NCBI GenBank assembly: GCA_024138015.1
Contig: JAMXBB010000012.1
Coordinates: forward strand, 19,158,110-19,222,109
Direction: 5' to 3'
Origin: Lumnitzera littorea
Taxonomy: Eukaryota > Streptophyta > Magnoliopsida > Myrtales > Combretaceae
DNA length: 64,000 nucleotides
How positions within the stretch are numbered: the first letter of the stretch is position 1; the number at the start of each line of letters is the position of its first letter. Position numbers and translations under genes: made by a program. Positions 1 to 12,179 of this stretch are shown in pieces. The notes below the pieces were generated by a model. It was not told where the DNA came from, did not search any database, and worked only from the letters and a program-made list of their open reading frames with translations.

Positions 1-859
1 TAAACATATTTGATATGTAGAGATACATAATCATAAATTAGTAAAACCCTAAATTACATATACAATATGCCTATGTTCATACATATAATTAGTAAGAAAT
101 TATTAAATAAAGCTCCAATAATATGAGTTGTACATGTTATTGTTGTGGCAATGTTAGAAATATTAGGGAGTGACTGACTAAGCTTAGATATTTAATTAAG
201 ATAAAACACATCATTGGAACAAAATAATAATAAATAACTCATAAAATTGTAAAAGGGACAAATGGCCTTTTTCATGTAACTTACCCAACCTAAGCTTTAT
301 AGAAGCATCATCACATCTTCATTTTTTCATTTGAGACAATAAAGGCATTAGAGAAAGTAGGTTAACTCTATTAGAAAGTTTGCAAAGATTACGAGTAAAT
401 AAGGGAAATTAAACAGAGGCCTCTTTGGGTGGAGTCTATGTGCTCACCCAAAACTTGACAATGGGCCACCACCATAACCTAATAGAGAAGGCAATGTTTG
501 GGGTAGTTGACATATCTTGGGTTGTTAGTAGTGGCATGGAAATATGTGCATCAATAAGTGTTCGGTTATTTTTTTTTTCAATTAATTTCTAAAACTACTA
601 AATCTTATAGGAAAATTGTAATAGAATTTTATTTTTAGGTTATTTTGTATGTAGGTTCATAACAAAAAATCAATTTGATGAAATTAATTGATTTTATATA
701 CTTCTCTTAAGAAAACCAAAACGACATTGTTTTAGCCTTAAAATTTTTCTATAAGCTCCTTATAAGGTGTAGCTTAATCACATGTAAAAAAATTTTTCTC
801 TTGACCAACTTATATAATTTATGTTAATTTTTTATTTTTAAAAGACTAGTAAATTGTCA
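1..859. other. AT-rich intergenic DNA, no gene seen
   Basis: All six frames are closed by frequent stops and no protein family is recognisable. A short, slightly GC-richer stretch lies near 415-540. I see no RNA gene or clear repeat here. Confidence 0.5.
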
Positions 860-2960
860 TTTTTGGGAATCAATTAATGTTTTCAATAAATTATTGAGGA
901 CTCTAATTCTAATAGTTGAGAAGCATAATAAGGTTATGCGGTAGAGATTGTATTCAATAAGTTGTTGAGTTTACAATTGAGCAAGTATCCATGGTTGAAA
1001 TCTCTTAAGTTCTAATTAAACATGTATATTACTTTTACTATAATTGATAAGTTAAATAAGTATCTACTAAAACCTTGGATGACTGGAACTTAAATGGTAC
1101 TAAAGTTGTTGGTTGTGCTTGAAATGGGAAGAAATTTATGATGATTAGCAGAATTAGCTTAGTTGGAACAAATACTTGATAAGGATGCTAAAACCATAGC
1201 TTGATTATGTTAATATGGGTCAATAATGAGTATTTGATGTTGTGCTTGAACTATTTTGATCGGAAATGCTAGAAGGGGGCTAAATGAGGAAATGAAGGAG
1301 GGTTTTGAGATGGCATAGCTAACTTAGAGGATAAGTTAGTGGATTTCCTTAGTTAAGAACTCTAAATTTGAATTGATTCAGGGGGTAAATTAGAAGCTTC
1401 AATGATTAAGAAATCTATACTGGAGTTTATGCAGAGGTTGAGGTAAAAGGTACTCAAATAAGAATTCCAAATTAAAATAAACTTAAAGAGTAAGTGGGAA
1501 ATGTGCTCTTAGTAAGAACTCTAATGTTAACATAACTCATTAGAGGGTAACTTAGAGGATACAATGGGTGAGAATCTACCTAAGATGACCTAAAAACTTA
1601 AATACTTACATGTGAATAACTTCTTAAATTAAGGTTAATGAACTCAAGCTTAGGAATAATGAGTAGATTACTGATATTTCATAACTTATATAAACACTAA
1701 AGATTTCATTTATAATATAAGGATTTTTCAATGAAGTAATGCTCTAAAATTGTAATTAGCTTGTGTCACAAATATTCTAAGTAAGTTAAGATTAATGCTT
1801 CACAACATTTTGAAATATTGTTTTAGAGTACTTAAAGAATTAAGTATGCCTTGCTTGTGCTTGTAAGTAATTGATTGTGTGCATGCATTGTATGTCTTTA
1901 GCTTTTATGGTGTTGATTTGGAAGTTGAACTCCACGTTATGTTTTCCTTCTTAAATATTGTTTGCTGTTGGATTGTCTAGGTTTGATAACCTTTAAATCT
2001 GAACTAACCTAATTGTTTAAATCTTAACTTGACATGCATTGTAACTCATTCAGGGACAACTAAAATTCTTTGGCTAAATAGCGATCCTTTGAAAGATATA
2101 GTAGAGATAGTTTCTTCGCCATCCTTAGTCAAACTGGGTGAGAGAAGAGGAGTTTGCAACAAGGTTGCGGGTGCTGATTCAAAGGTAGTCGTAGGAGAAT
2201 GTTATTTCTATTGTACAAGCTTGAGTTTACCTGTAAGATAAGGTATCAGGTCAAACATTGGAAGCTCCTTAAACCTAGATTAGAGCAAATGAAATTTCTT
2301 TAATCTCATTATGGATCGAACAAGATAATACAATGGCATTTGTCTATGCATTACACCTAACTAAATTGACTGACCACCTTCTTCCTTGACCGTGTATGCA
2401 CGCTTCTATCTTCATTCCTTTTATTGAACAGTAGTTACTCATACTCCAACAAGCTTCTTTTGTAAGTTTTAGTATACATACTACAATCATCCAATCATCA
2501 AGCCTAAAGAAGATGGACATGGGGTTCTAAATGAGAATCAATTGATGTTGAAGCACTCTTTTCCATCTTTTGTTTTGAGAGTTAACTGGGCCTCCTAGGC
2601 AAATCAGTCTAATTTATAATGTAGTCTATATTAAAGTTTGGATTTTCTTTACAAATTTTCTATACTAACGTCAATATAAATCTACATTTTATTATATGAA
2701 GTATTTTTCAAAAGACTATAGTGGTAGGATTATAGATGTTTCAAAGTAGTTTATTCATATATGTTTTGTATATACCAAGTCTATGATAAAAGCTTAGTAG
2801 TTACTTCCATTGTAAGTTAGCATACACGATAAGATTATTACAATTATATCACTCTTGGGGTGTGATAGCTTTGGCATAGATGTCTCTTTGAACCTAACTG
2901 TTTACTTAGAGACCGAAGTCTTATAATGGAATACATGTAATTATGGTTGGAATATACTAT
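860..2960 (+). repeat. Dispersed repeat family, copy A
   Basis: This stretch aligns by eye with three other places in the window: about 51.5-53.4 kb on the same strand, and 48.5-51.5 and 53.6-56.8 kb on the opposite strand. The best-conserved core is at 2123-2151 and begins CCTTAGTCAAACT. A second shared block near 2255-2360 reads CCTAGATTAGAGCAAATG and onwards. The 5' half (about 1290-1620) holds degenerate short-period subrepeats built on the words AACTTAGAGG and AAGAACTCTAA. A 70-residue open frame at 2029-2241 covers the core, but it is not preserved as a frame in the other copies, so I do not call it a gene. The class is unknown; a long LTR or a non-autonomous element is possible. The ends are approximate. 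Confidence 0.6.
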
Positions 2961-3405
2961 GTGAATGTGAGTTTGAGGAACATATATTTCAAGAAGTTTT
3001 TAACTAAATTTTAAAACAAAAACAAACTACAAGTTCGAAACTAAGATTAAAGACCACAAAGCTACTTTTAGAGCTTAGCTGTTGTTTCCTATTTACATTT
3101 TAAGGATAGAGGATGGGGAAGATTTTGCACTTTTGAATAAAAATAAGATTCCAAGTTAAATGATGGAAAGCAAATCAGCTTGAAAGAACCATATGTTAAT
3201 TTGCTTTTAGTTTATGCTTACATCTGACATATAATTGTCTACAAATCTATTTTCCAAAGAAAGTAAGCACCGCCTCTATAGTAAAGGATGATGCCAAAAT
3301 TACTTTAGCTTTAATCCATTGCTACACCTTCACATGGCCAGACAGTTAATTAAGCACATTATGAAAAGATTTTATTGTTTTCTACATGGAGGTTAAATTA
3401 GAAAG
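2961..3405. other. Intergenic, nothing recognised
   Basis: This is AT-rich sequence between repeat copy A and the lysine-rich coding relic. No open frame, repeat or motif stands out. Confidence 0.4.
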
Positions 3406-4735
3406 TTGTTGAGTTATAAAGGATTCAAATTCGACAAGAAATCCTACAATATACTCAAATCCAAGCAACTAAGTGCTGGAAATTTAACAGTAAGTGACGA
3501 AGCATATTTTATTGTAGGTAGTTCTACTAAATATCTTAAAGTAGATAAAGCTAAAGAAAAGAAGAAGGAAGAAAAGGATTTGAAGAAGGTGGAAAAGTCT
3601 AAAGGGATGGTGATTATTAATTACGACAAGGAAAAAGAAAAGGTAAGATAATTATCCCTAAAGCTCTCGAAGAACTAAAAGTAGGGGCAAACAACCTTTT
3701 AAGGAAGTTAATACTTCTAGATACATCTTTAGGTGAAGACATTTCCTATAACAAGTTAAACCAATATGTTATAGCTCAATAGAAAGTTTTAAAAGTTATT
3801 TTTAGAAACTCATTGGGGGATCAGACTCTATGGGTAATCTATCCTAAGAGCAGATTGAAGAAATTCAATATGTTGTTCCAGAAATAGAGAAAAGTCTTGA
3901 GGAGGCCCAAGCTTTAAAGATATACACTAGAGATTAAGAATAAGCTATTCATAAAGAAGGATAAGTTAAAGAAGTTGGAATTCCCCAAGAAGAATCTATT
4001 GAAAACGAGAGGTTTTGAGCATTGTAGGTTAATTTGAGAAAGAAAAAGGAAGAATCCATTGGAGAACAAGAAAAAATAAGTGATGGCATTGATTGGTTGA
4101 GACTTAATGAAGAGATGGATAAAGAAGATGAGATTCTTATACAAAGAGTTTATTGAAATTCTTTCTTATGGAGATATGCATACTCTACCCTATATTATCT
4201 AATGAATTGAAATTTTTTTTGTAGAAGATGGTCCATGACAAGAGGAAGAAATTAAAGAGGAGTTCAAAAAGTTAGAAAGAGCTTTGGCAAGGGTAAAAGA
4301 GTTGTTTGAAACTCGAAATAGGTCATACTTGTTTTGTTATTGACTTAATTGTAAAGCTATTTCATCTTAAGATGAAGATGGTTGAATTTGTAAGGTCTAG
4401 CACAAGTAAAATAGAAGCAACCCTTGTCCCTTTGAGGATATTAATACAGAACTTAAGGTATGGAGTCGAAAGGATAAACATTTGGATGATCTCACATAGA
4501 TTAGGCTACGAATAGAAGTGAAGGATACTTATGAAAGTGTTAGCTTTAAGTAGAAAGATAGAGGATCAATTTTGGAGCATCCAATTGCAATTGGGTTTAA
4601 CCAAACCCTTTTCAACTTTTGATCTTATAGCAAAACCATCTCTATCTTTGCAACCAAAGTATAAATTTGCATCTTTGAAACCTAATAGATTGTTTTTAAA
4701 GGCTAGGTTACTTTTTGCTTTCTAATTATCTTAGA
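3406..4735 (+). pseudogene. Unrecognised degenerate coding relic, Lys/Glu-rich
   Basis: An 81-codon frame opens at 3406 (TTG; no upstream ATG in frame) and encodes a peptide whose second half is a Lys/Glu-rich charged stretch. Past its stop at 3651 the protein-like reading continues with a frame change: a frame rich in Lys, Leu, Glu and Ile runs on for roughly another 60 codons (start IIIPKALEEL) before a stop. Further short frames on the same strand occur at 4306-4515 and 4531-4725. The run of same-strand, similarly composed, interrupted frames suggests a decayed coding sequence, perhaps retroelement gag or another mobile-element protein. I do not recognise the family and assign no function. 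No splice structure convincingly joins the pieces. Confidence 0.35.
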
Positions 4736-5704
4736 GACTCATGGTTATTAGTTCATGTAAAGAAAAATTTCTCTCTCAAAAGAAAGCTTTCCAAGTTTGA
4801 GGGAAATTTGTCTCTCAAAAGAAAGTCTTGGAGTTATTTTTTAAAAAACAAGTTCGTGGCATTTACTTTGTGGTTGTGATATTTACTTTGTTTGATTAAG
4901 GGAGAAGTTGGGAGGACTTGTTAATTGTCAAAATTTGATAGAGTGAGCATAATTCTTAGAATCTAAGCATAACAAATTCCAACAGGCTATCAATTTACTC
5001 GTGAATTTCCACGAGGTATCATACAAAGATTATTATTCCTTTAGATGTCGTACAAATAGATGAAAAATTCATTTTTCTTTTTAAAAAAGAACCCTTAAAA
5101 AATGTTTTTTAAAAGAATTTAAAGAAAACTTACAATAGTTTTTATAAATAATGTTTTATCACTATTAGAAAAGAGGAGATTGCTAAGTCCTCGAAAAAGG
5201 TTTTGATGATAACAAAATACTATTAACTCTTTTACTGATGAATAATTAAGTTTATAGAACTTTTAGATAAAGGCAAGATTTGAGTATACTTGAGGAAAAG
5301 TCTAAAACTTTGTTTAGAATTGTAAGAAGTAACATGATAGACAAAATTTAGAGATTAGATGTTAGACATAACCTAGAAGTAGGACTAAAAGCATACTAAA
5401 GAGAACCAAAAGCTTTATAAAAGACTAGATGCAACAAAATCAAAAGCTATAAAGAAGACTCAAAGCATTATAAAAGAGGCGATTGGGAAAGACAATATGA
5501 ATATGTGGAGGAGCTACGTATTTAAAGCATAATCATATTCTTATATATGTAACTCCTCTATAGTCCAATCAATAGAGGTTCGGATGACAACCGATTACAC
5601 AATTTGATATAGACCAATTAGTACGGCCTTAGTTGAATGCTCAACTTGAGACTCAATCAAATACGCAGTTGATGAACACATAGAGAAAGAGAGAACGATA
5701 CACT
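4736..5704. other. Intergenic, nothing recognised
   Basis: This region has AT-rich non-coding sequence with many short imperfect duplications, for example a CTCTCAAAAGAAAG word repeated near 4773 and 4812. I find no gene or mobile-element signature. Confidence 0.4.
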
Positions 5705-5709
5705 TAGTT

Positions 5710-5758
5710 TTGTGTGTGTGTGGTTTTTTTTTTTTTTTGTTTTTGTTTTTGTTTTGGT
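5710..5758. repeat. TG microsatellite followed by T and GTTTTT runs
   Basis: A short (TG)n tract is followed by about 15 T and then several GTTTTT units. This is simple low-complexity sequence and likely variable in length. Confidence 0.85.
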
Positions 5759-5779
5759 ATTTTTTAAATCCAAGTGCAA

Positions 5780-6125
5780 TACATATCTACTGACATTTAA
5801 AAAAAATAGTATAATTATAAATTATAAAAAAATATTATCAAAATACTAATATTATATTACATTTTGAAAATGTATCATAATATTGAACTTCAAAAGTAAT
5901 GTTGCATATTCAAAATACGATATATATGTAAATACTAATATTGCATTTTGAATATTATGCAATATAAATTCAAATACACAATCGTAAAAAAAAAAAAAAT
6001 ATTGTTAAAATATTAATGTTATATTGTATCCTGAAAATACGACCTTAGTATTTGTATATATGTATTTTTTTTATGATTTGTAATTATATATTTTAATTTT
6101 AACGGTAGACATTATTAATATTTTG
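5780..6125. mobile_element. Foldback/MITE-like AT-rich palindromic element
   Basis: The left side begins near ATCTACTGACATTTAAAA and the right side, read in reverse complement, begins AATGTCTACCGTTAAAAT. The two arms remain alignable for roughly 100 bases inward, both containing ATAATTATAAAT-like and poly-A stretches. An interior with several TACTAATATT words lies between them. There is no coding capacity. The imperfect long inverted repeat suggests a non-autonomous foldback element, but I could not identify a target-site duplication, and chance similarity in such AT-rich DNA is possible. Confidence 0.35.
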
Positions 6126-9055
6126 GATGTGAATTAGAAATCAGGATAAATTTAATGTGAAGTGAATATAACTATTAAATCGCTATTGATGTTCTATATT
6201 ATTTGAATTGGGATGTCTAGAAGAGTATAGATTATGGAGACGGCACAATATGGTTGAATAGATGGTGAGAAGGTCATCCATATAAAATATGAAAGGTTAT
6301 CTTGATTTTGTAAATTTTTTGAATGGGTGGAGTAAAATTTTTTAGACTAAATATTAGTGTTTGTATCAGGTAACTTGTTTAGGTAGATTCGTGCCTTAAA
6401 GATATAGTTTTAGTTATAGTTGAAATGATACCTTAAAGATATGTTTTTACTAGTTCAAGCATAAAATCATGACTTAAAACCATGATAAAGTATTACAAGA
6501 CTTTATTGAAATCACAACTTCAAATCAAGATTTTATGTACCATTTTTTTTCTTTATTTTTTCCCAACTATCATAACTTAGGATAAAAAATTATACTTTCA
6601 TCCTTTTTGCCCACATTTGATATAATTATTAAGGGTTTCCTTAAATATTTGGAAAAAAGATTCAATAAAATTAATATGCCATGTGAATTGATAAGTGGTA
6701 CGTAATTATTAATAAAAATTTAACATGTGATAATAAAGGAATATACTTTTTGAAAAAATATTAATTATATTTTTACATATCAAATTTTTATTGGTATTTA
6801 TATGTCGCTCGTCGATTCATGAGGCGTATAAGTATTATTAAACCATTTCTCCTATCTTTAATATACTATTATTGATTTAATTGAATGTATTTGATAGTAC
6901 AATAATAAACATTGTCACAGATTTCTTAATGAATCGGAGTTTTTGCTTGCATCACTTGCAAAAATAAGGAACTTTAAAAGAGGATATTTTAAAGTAGTTT
7001 AGAAAAGTGAAGTATTCAAAGAAAATAAAATTGCAAAGTTCGAAATAAGAAAACAAAAGAAGTTGAAAGACTTAAATGTACAAACTAAAGCAAACGTTTG
7101 AGAGAGTGACGTGCCACTATTAGGGAAAAGTGTAGCGAGTTGATGAATATATATATTCTCTTTATTGCAGAAGAGAAGTTGGAGGAATTAAATCAAAAAG
7201 TAAAAAGATTGTGGATTCAAACTGAAAAACAGCTAAAATTATACAATTTTTTATTTTTTTATTTCTTTCGGAGGGTTATTTTGTTCAATTAATAAGTATG
7301 ACGGAACAATCTTTTAACAGATTTGCCTAATTCTACTTTAGGCATCCACAACGACGGACAAACCCACTACCCAGCAAGGACAAGGCTATCCTGTCATTGT
7401 CTTCAAAAACCTACTCCATCATTTTTTGACTAACGATTTGTAGAATCATGGATTCCAACAACATTACATGCCTGGTATCCCTGGTACCATTAATAAAAAG
7501 TCTAGCTAGTCCAAAAAACGGAAAAAAGGAACGGAAAAAAAAAGGGGAAGGAAAAGACAACAGTATGCTGGTTATATACAATTCGATGTGCACATATAAT
7601 AAAATATTAGATATAAGTTTTTCCGTCATTAGTTAATATTTCATTTGTGTTCTCTATTCATATGAAATCATGTATCCTTACCCAAAAAAAAAAAAACATG
7701 TATAAATGAATAGTAAAAAATGAGTTATATATTAATAATTTTTTGTACATGGCAATATATGATTGAAAGATATATGAATGGAAGCAACATGTGAGTTGGG
7801 CTTATGAGTATAATGAAAATTGTATATATATCAAAGGACAAATATGACCCCAACGTAAAGAAAATTATTGGAAAGAAAAGTAATATTAATAACAATTATT
7901 TTTGGCACCTTATAATAGAGAATATTCACAATCAAATATCAAAAAATAATCTCATAATTTAAATTTGACATTACATTATTTTCAAATACACCAAACGAGG
8001 AATACTAGATGAACAAGCAATGAGTCTACTTATTTTTAATAATGCCTTGAATTGATACGTGATATATGAAAAATTGGATCAATATATAGAATCGCTTTTT
8101 TATGTAGTACACTATCAATAAAAAATCTTATTAAAATAGGTAAATATTTTATCTATCTAATTTCACCCCACCCGGCCGCCCACAAAGAAGACATTTGGAA
8201 TCCAATATGAGCTTGCAAATCGCATTTCCATTTATTGAGTTGAAAATAGGTAGTCCTAGGACAATTTATCTTAACAAATCACTCCATTAGAAGCGTGTTC
8301 CACATCAAAACTCAGGTTCAGGGACCGCCGAAGGGAGTTGTTAATATGGATGGTGCCATGTGCTAAGCATCTTTTGCTCCCATTATAGAAACCCCACGTT
8401 CATTCAGCCATTTAATTTTCCTTCATCCACAAACACATGACATGACGTGCTTTTTGTTCCAATACAAGATACTCTTATTCTCTATTTTAATTGGATTGAT
8501 CTCATTCATTATCTCATCATTTATTTTTATATTTTTAAATCTAAACTATTTAATTTACAATTTATTTAATTGTTTAAATTTAAAAATGAAAATAAATGGT
8601 GGTATTGATTTTATTAAAAAAAAAAAAATAAAACCATAAAAAAATCCAAAAATAAACAGATTTTGACATTATAAATGATATTCCATCATATATTATATTA
8701 TCGGATTTTTCTATCTTCTCGTTCTTTTTATATATTCTCCATCAAAATCAATGTACAGGTAGGCTTTTCCATCATGAGTCATCGCCACATCATCCTGCCA
8801 AAGCTGATTGAGACCAATGGCCCCCCTCACGTTGGAAGTACTTAATGTTTAAAAAAAAAAAAAGTGGGCCCAAGAGTCCATGACGTTGACACTCCCTTTG
8901 GGCTCTAAGGATAAGCTTTCATTTGGCATCTTCCGGGCCTACCATTCTATACGTAAAAGTAAGTTCCTATATAGGAAAAGTTAGGCACTTTCCAAAAAGA
9001 ATAATGTATTATAAATAAATATTTTTTTTTTCTTTTTATAAATAAAGAGTGTGAT
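6126..9055. other. Intergenic DNA 3' of the thaumatin-like gene
   Basis: The sequence is AT-rich with poly-A and poly-T runs, and no supported gene. The 8150-8460 and 8750-8960 stretches are less AT-rich but contain no sustained frame. The last ~60 bases before the gene, with several TTTATTTATA words on the minus strand, probably belong to its 3' untranslated region. Confidence 0.45.
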
Positions 9056-11918
9056 TCAGATGATGTGTGAAAACCACCGAGTTGACACGTGGACCGCGAT
9101 TAAGGCTGCGATTGAATTGGATGCCAACATGTGGACACGCAGAGTGGACCATGATGTTGCATCACTTGCATCTAAAGCACCTTCATACACCATTGTGATG
9201 TTGTTGTCTACTACTGGTGTGCTGCTACTCTCTGGGGTTTCATCTGGTGAGGAAGATGACTTTTGGCTGCAATAATTAGATAAAACTTGTTGGTATTTTA
9301 ATTCGAAACCTACCAAACCATGCCTTATCCATTGGAATGAATAATTAAGCACCGTAAAATCATTATCTCTCAGTTGTGATGGTCTGTTTTAATGATCGAG
9401 ATATAATTTGAGGGACTATCATAATTTGAAGCGTAACAAATAAAGTTTTCTTCACTTATGAATCCTCCAAACCGATAGGGACCTTCTTGTTTCAATAATT
9501 GTCAAGATATGATGAAATTGAGTTCCGGACGGCTCAACTACAATTAACACTAAAGACAGGAGTGGGACTAACATCCAAGGAAAATTTGGATATGGAAAGC
9601 ATGCGTTGAAGCTGAACGATTGCTTCCAGGAATTAATGTAAGCGACGGATTGCACTGTGCAAGAGCCATAAATAGCTTGGTTTCTTACACAAGCAACAAC
9701 AACAGACGACAACCAAGCCAACTAGGAAATTGGACGGTATACTAATGGTATTTTTGTGTTTATGGAATGGAAAGGATGGACTTGAAATTCTTCTTGAATG
9801 GAATATAAAAGTAATAGTTATTTTTTTATTATTTTGAGGTGTTATGTATATATGTTAAAATATATTGTAAAATAAAAAAATTATAATTTTTTATTTTTCA
9901 GTAATGGTATTTTCGTAAAATAATCAATTAAATATAAGAATAGATCCAGAACGATGAATAATAATTTCTTTTTATTCTTATAAAATCATAAGAGAAAGCC
10001 ACTTATAAAAGTGATCGATTATGAATCAACTAAAGAGTAATCATATTCATTTTGTAACGGATCTCATACGAGATCGATTTAAATTGATTTTGGATCATCC
10101 AGGAAACGAGGTTATAGGAACAACATGCGGAGCCGACTTAACAGAATTTGGTAGTTTCAGCTCCGTTAACAGCCACCTATGCTCCAGTTTTTGGACTATT
10201 CGTGGATTACTTTATAGAAGTTTTGTAACTACTCATGATATAATTGATTATGTGAAATTCGCGTCTTGATGCAAATTTGAATGGCATTGATTGATGAATT
10301 CCAAGTGATAAAGAAAATCATGAAATAAAGGGTTCGGATTGGGGGGAAAAAAGGACTTATTATGTGAAATATGTAATATCCGATAATACCGTAGAAAATC
10401 TTGACATATCACCACTCGTATTAGAAAAACTACAGTAGTTGATTATGATTGTTTTCCAACTGAAAAGTATTTTCCTTGTACCGGATTAATTATTTAGATA
10501 AACGTGTAAATGGATTTCAGTATTTTATTTTACTTCATATGACCGTCTAATACTACTGGCTGTATTTTTAATGCCGAAATGGTATATGATAACGTAATTA
10601 ATGCCATAATTAACAAATATACCACTAAGGTCAAAATAGGAACGTGAAAAATCAAATATAAACAGAATTTTTGGAGGACAAAAGAGTAATTTCACCTGGT
10701 GTTAGGAGAAGGGCAGAAGGTGATAATATAGTCCGCGTTGGCACACGTGAAAGTGCTGGTCCCGTCATCGTATGCGTAGCTGTAAGCGTGTGGGCACGCG
10801 CTCTTGAACACCTTCGAGTAAGAAGACGGCTTACACAACTGTGGTGAATCATACGCGCCACTACAACAGTATTGAGGCTGCTTTAACGCGTTGCATGCGC
10901 TGTTGCAAGCGATGTTCCCAGAATCATCCGCATTCGTCACCTTGAGAGCCGACGGACACGCGCTGTTAAGATCCGCCTCGCACCCAGTACTAGTACAGTT
11001 CTCCCCCGTCCCGCCTTGCGGTGCAACCAACACAGGTAGGTTATAGCCGTCGACGAGACTGACGTCGAAAAAATCGAGGCCACCATTGCCATCGAGCGTA
11101 AATTCAACTAACGTGGCAGGTGGCGTGGCACCGTTGCCGGAGCACTCCAGCTTGTTTGTGCCACAATCGCCCGTTAGGCAAGTGAATTCGCCAGTGGAGT
11201 TGTCTTGGGTACAGTGGGTCCTACCCCAAAAGCGGCCACCCCAAGAAGCCGGGGGGGTGATTGATTTACACTCACCGTTGTGGAGCGTGAAGCCCGTGGT
11301 GGACAAAGGCGGCACGCCTGCGTTTGATAGGATTGCTGGCCATACTGTGTACTCACATTTGTTTACTATTGTGAACGTTGTCGAACATAACCCTGTTCAC
11401 GAATTGTATTGATTAATTAACCGCTCGTTAATGAGAACTTCTCCAGTCCGGTTTCTTTTTTTTTTTTTTTTATTAGTTCCATCTTTTATTACATTATTAT
11501 TCATTAAATTTAAATAATTCAAATTACAATAATTCAAATTTAAAGTATATTAACTAAAAGTGGAATGAAAAATGAAAACGATCTTATAAAATACATGTAC
11601 AAAATGGCCCAAAAATCCCCCAACTAATATTGTATGAGTAAATTATATCCTCTCCCACTACTGATTAGGAGGAGTATCACTTACTAAACATTTTACTGTT
11701 TTTAAAAAGTGAATTTATGGAGAAATATCTATCCTCAAGCTAATTAATCCTCTATTTATACCGAGTTTATCGGTCGACTGCATCGATACTGGTTAATAAA
11801 ATGAAAATGAACTTGCTAAACAGTATATAGTAGTAAAACAAAATTAGTAGTTACCTGGTATGAGTAAATGGGAGATTAAAAATGATAAGAGAGAAACCGG
11901 CAATGGGAATTTCGACAT
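9056..11918 (-). CDS. Thaumatin-like (PR-5 family) protein, three exons
   Basis: Exons are 11855-11918, 10696-11392 and 9056-9266; the spliced product is 323 residues. Splice phases agree at both junctions (CCAG/GTAACT to AACAG/GG, and CCAG/GTGAAA to TTGCAG/C). Exon 1 starts at an ATG and encodes a 21-residue hydrophobic signal peptide. Exon 2 gives the thaumatin domain, residues about 27-247, opening STTFTIVNKCEYTVWP. It contains the family signature GEFTCLTGDC (89-98), the acidic cleft segment with E118, D128, D131 and D136, and all 16 conserved cysteines. There is one extra Cys at 63 (GEC) and one at 24. Exon 3 encodes a Ser/Pro/Glu-rich linker, the VYEGALD motif and a weakly hydrophobic tail, as in GPI-anchored family members. 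The family binds beta-glucans and cell-wall polymers, and many members are defence- or development-related. Secretion is inferred from the signal peptide; membrane anchoring is inferred from the tail. Confidence 0.9.
9267..10695 (-). other. Intron 2 of the thaumatin-like gene, long
   Basis: The donor CCAG/GTGAAATT and acceptor ATTGCAG/CC delimit 1429 bases and restore an AGC codon. If unspliced, the protein would stop after residue 254. The intron contains open frames (9452-9721 minus and 10021-10269 plus) with no recognisable family, which I treat as non-coding. The central part, about 10000-10300, is less AT-rich than the rest. Confidence 0.8.
11393..11854 (-). other. Intron 1 of the thaumatin-like gene
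   Basis: The donor CCAG/GTAACT and acceptor GTGAACAG/GG delimit 462 bases. Without this intron the thaumatin frame meets a TGA just upstream of the acceptor, so a separate signal-peptide exon is required. An intron at the end of the signal-peptide region is common in this family. Confidence 0.8.
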
Positions 11919-12150
11919 TTATAAGGAGTAAATATAGAAAGACTACTATAATTTTAGTATTTATATATAGTATGTATATGTAAATTTATAATAAATGTGT
12001 ATATATAAGTTATAGAAAGATGAGAAAAACAGAAGAGAAAGGGGGTGGAGATGGGTGGGTGGATACCCACTTTCTTTTTCTTCGCCTTTTAGCAAAGAAA
12101 TGTAGCAATAGCTAGTAGAGGTGAGGTTGAGTGTAATGGCAAAAGGTGGT

Positions 12151-12160
12151 GTATTTATAG
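12151..12160 (-). promoter_or_regulatory. TATA box of the thaumatin-like gene
   Basis: On the minus strand the sequence reads CTATAAATAC, about 230 bases upstream of the start codon and directly downstream of a CT tract. Transcription would begin near 12120-12130, giving a leader of about 200 bases. An upstream TTGAC core (12268-12273, minus strand) resembles a W-box but lacks the usual following pyrimidine. Confidence 0.65.
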
Positions 12161-12179
12161 AGAGAGAGAGAGAGAGAAG
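12159..12179. repeat. AG/CT microsatellite next to the TATA box
   Basis: About ten AG units abut the TATA box of the thaumatin-like gene; they read as CT on the gene strand. CT-rich tracts near plant core promoters are common. Confidence 0.9.

Noticed and set aside
2029..2241. 70-residue frame over the conserved core in copy A, considered together with 52380-52622 as a conserved peptide
   Set aside because: The shared LVKLxERRG stretch reflects DNA conservation of the core. The frames diverge on both sides and are not open in copies B and D.
9452..9721. 89-residue minus-strand frame inside intron 2, considered as an additional exon of the thaumatin-like gene
   Set aside because: It has no family similarity. 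The phase-matched donor at 10695 and acceptor at 9267 already join the family-typical C-terminus.
10021..10269. 82-residue plus-strand frame inside intron 2, considered as an organellar insert
   Set aside because: I recognise no plastid or mitochondrial gene in it, and the flanks show no sign of insertion.
11086..11412. 108-residue plus-strand frame over the thaumatin-like exon
   Set aside because: It is the antisense shadow of the thaumatin domain, which has clear family motifs on the minus strand.
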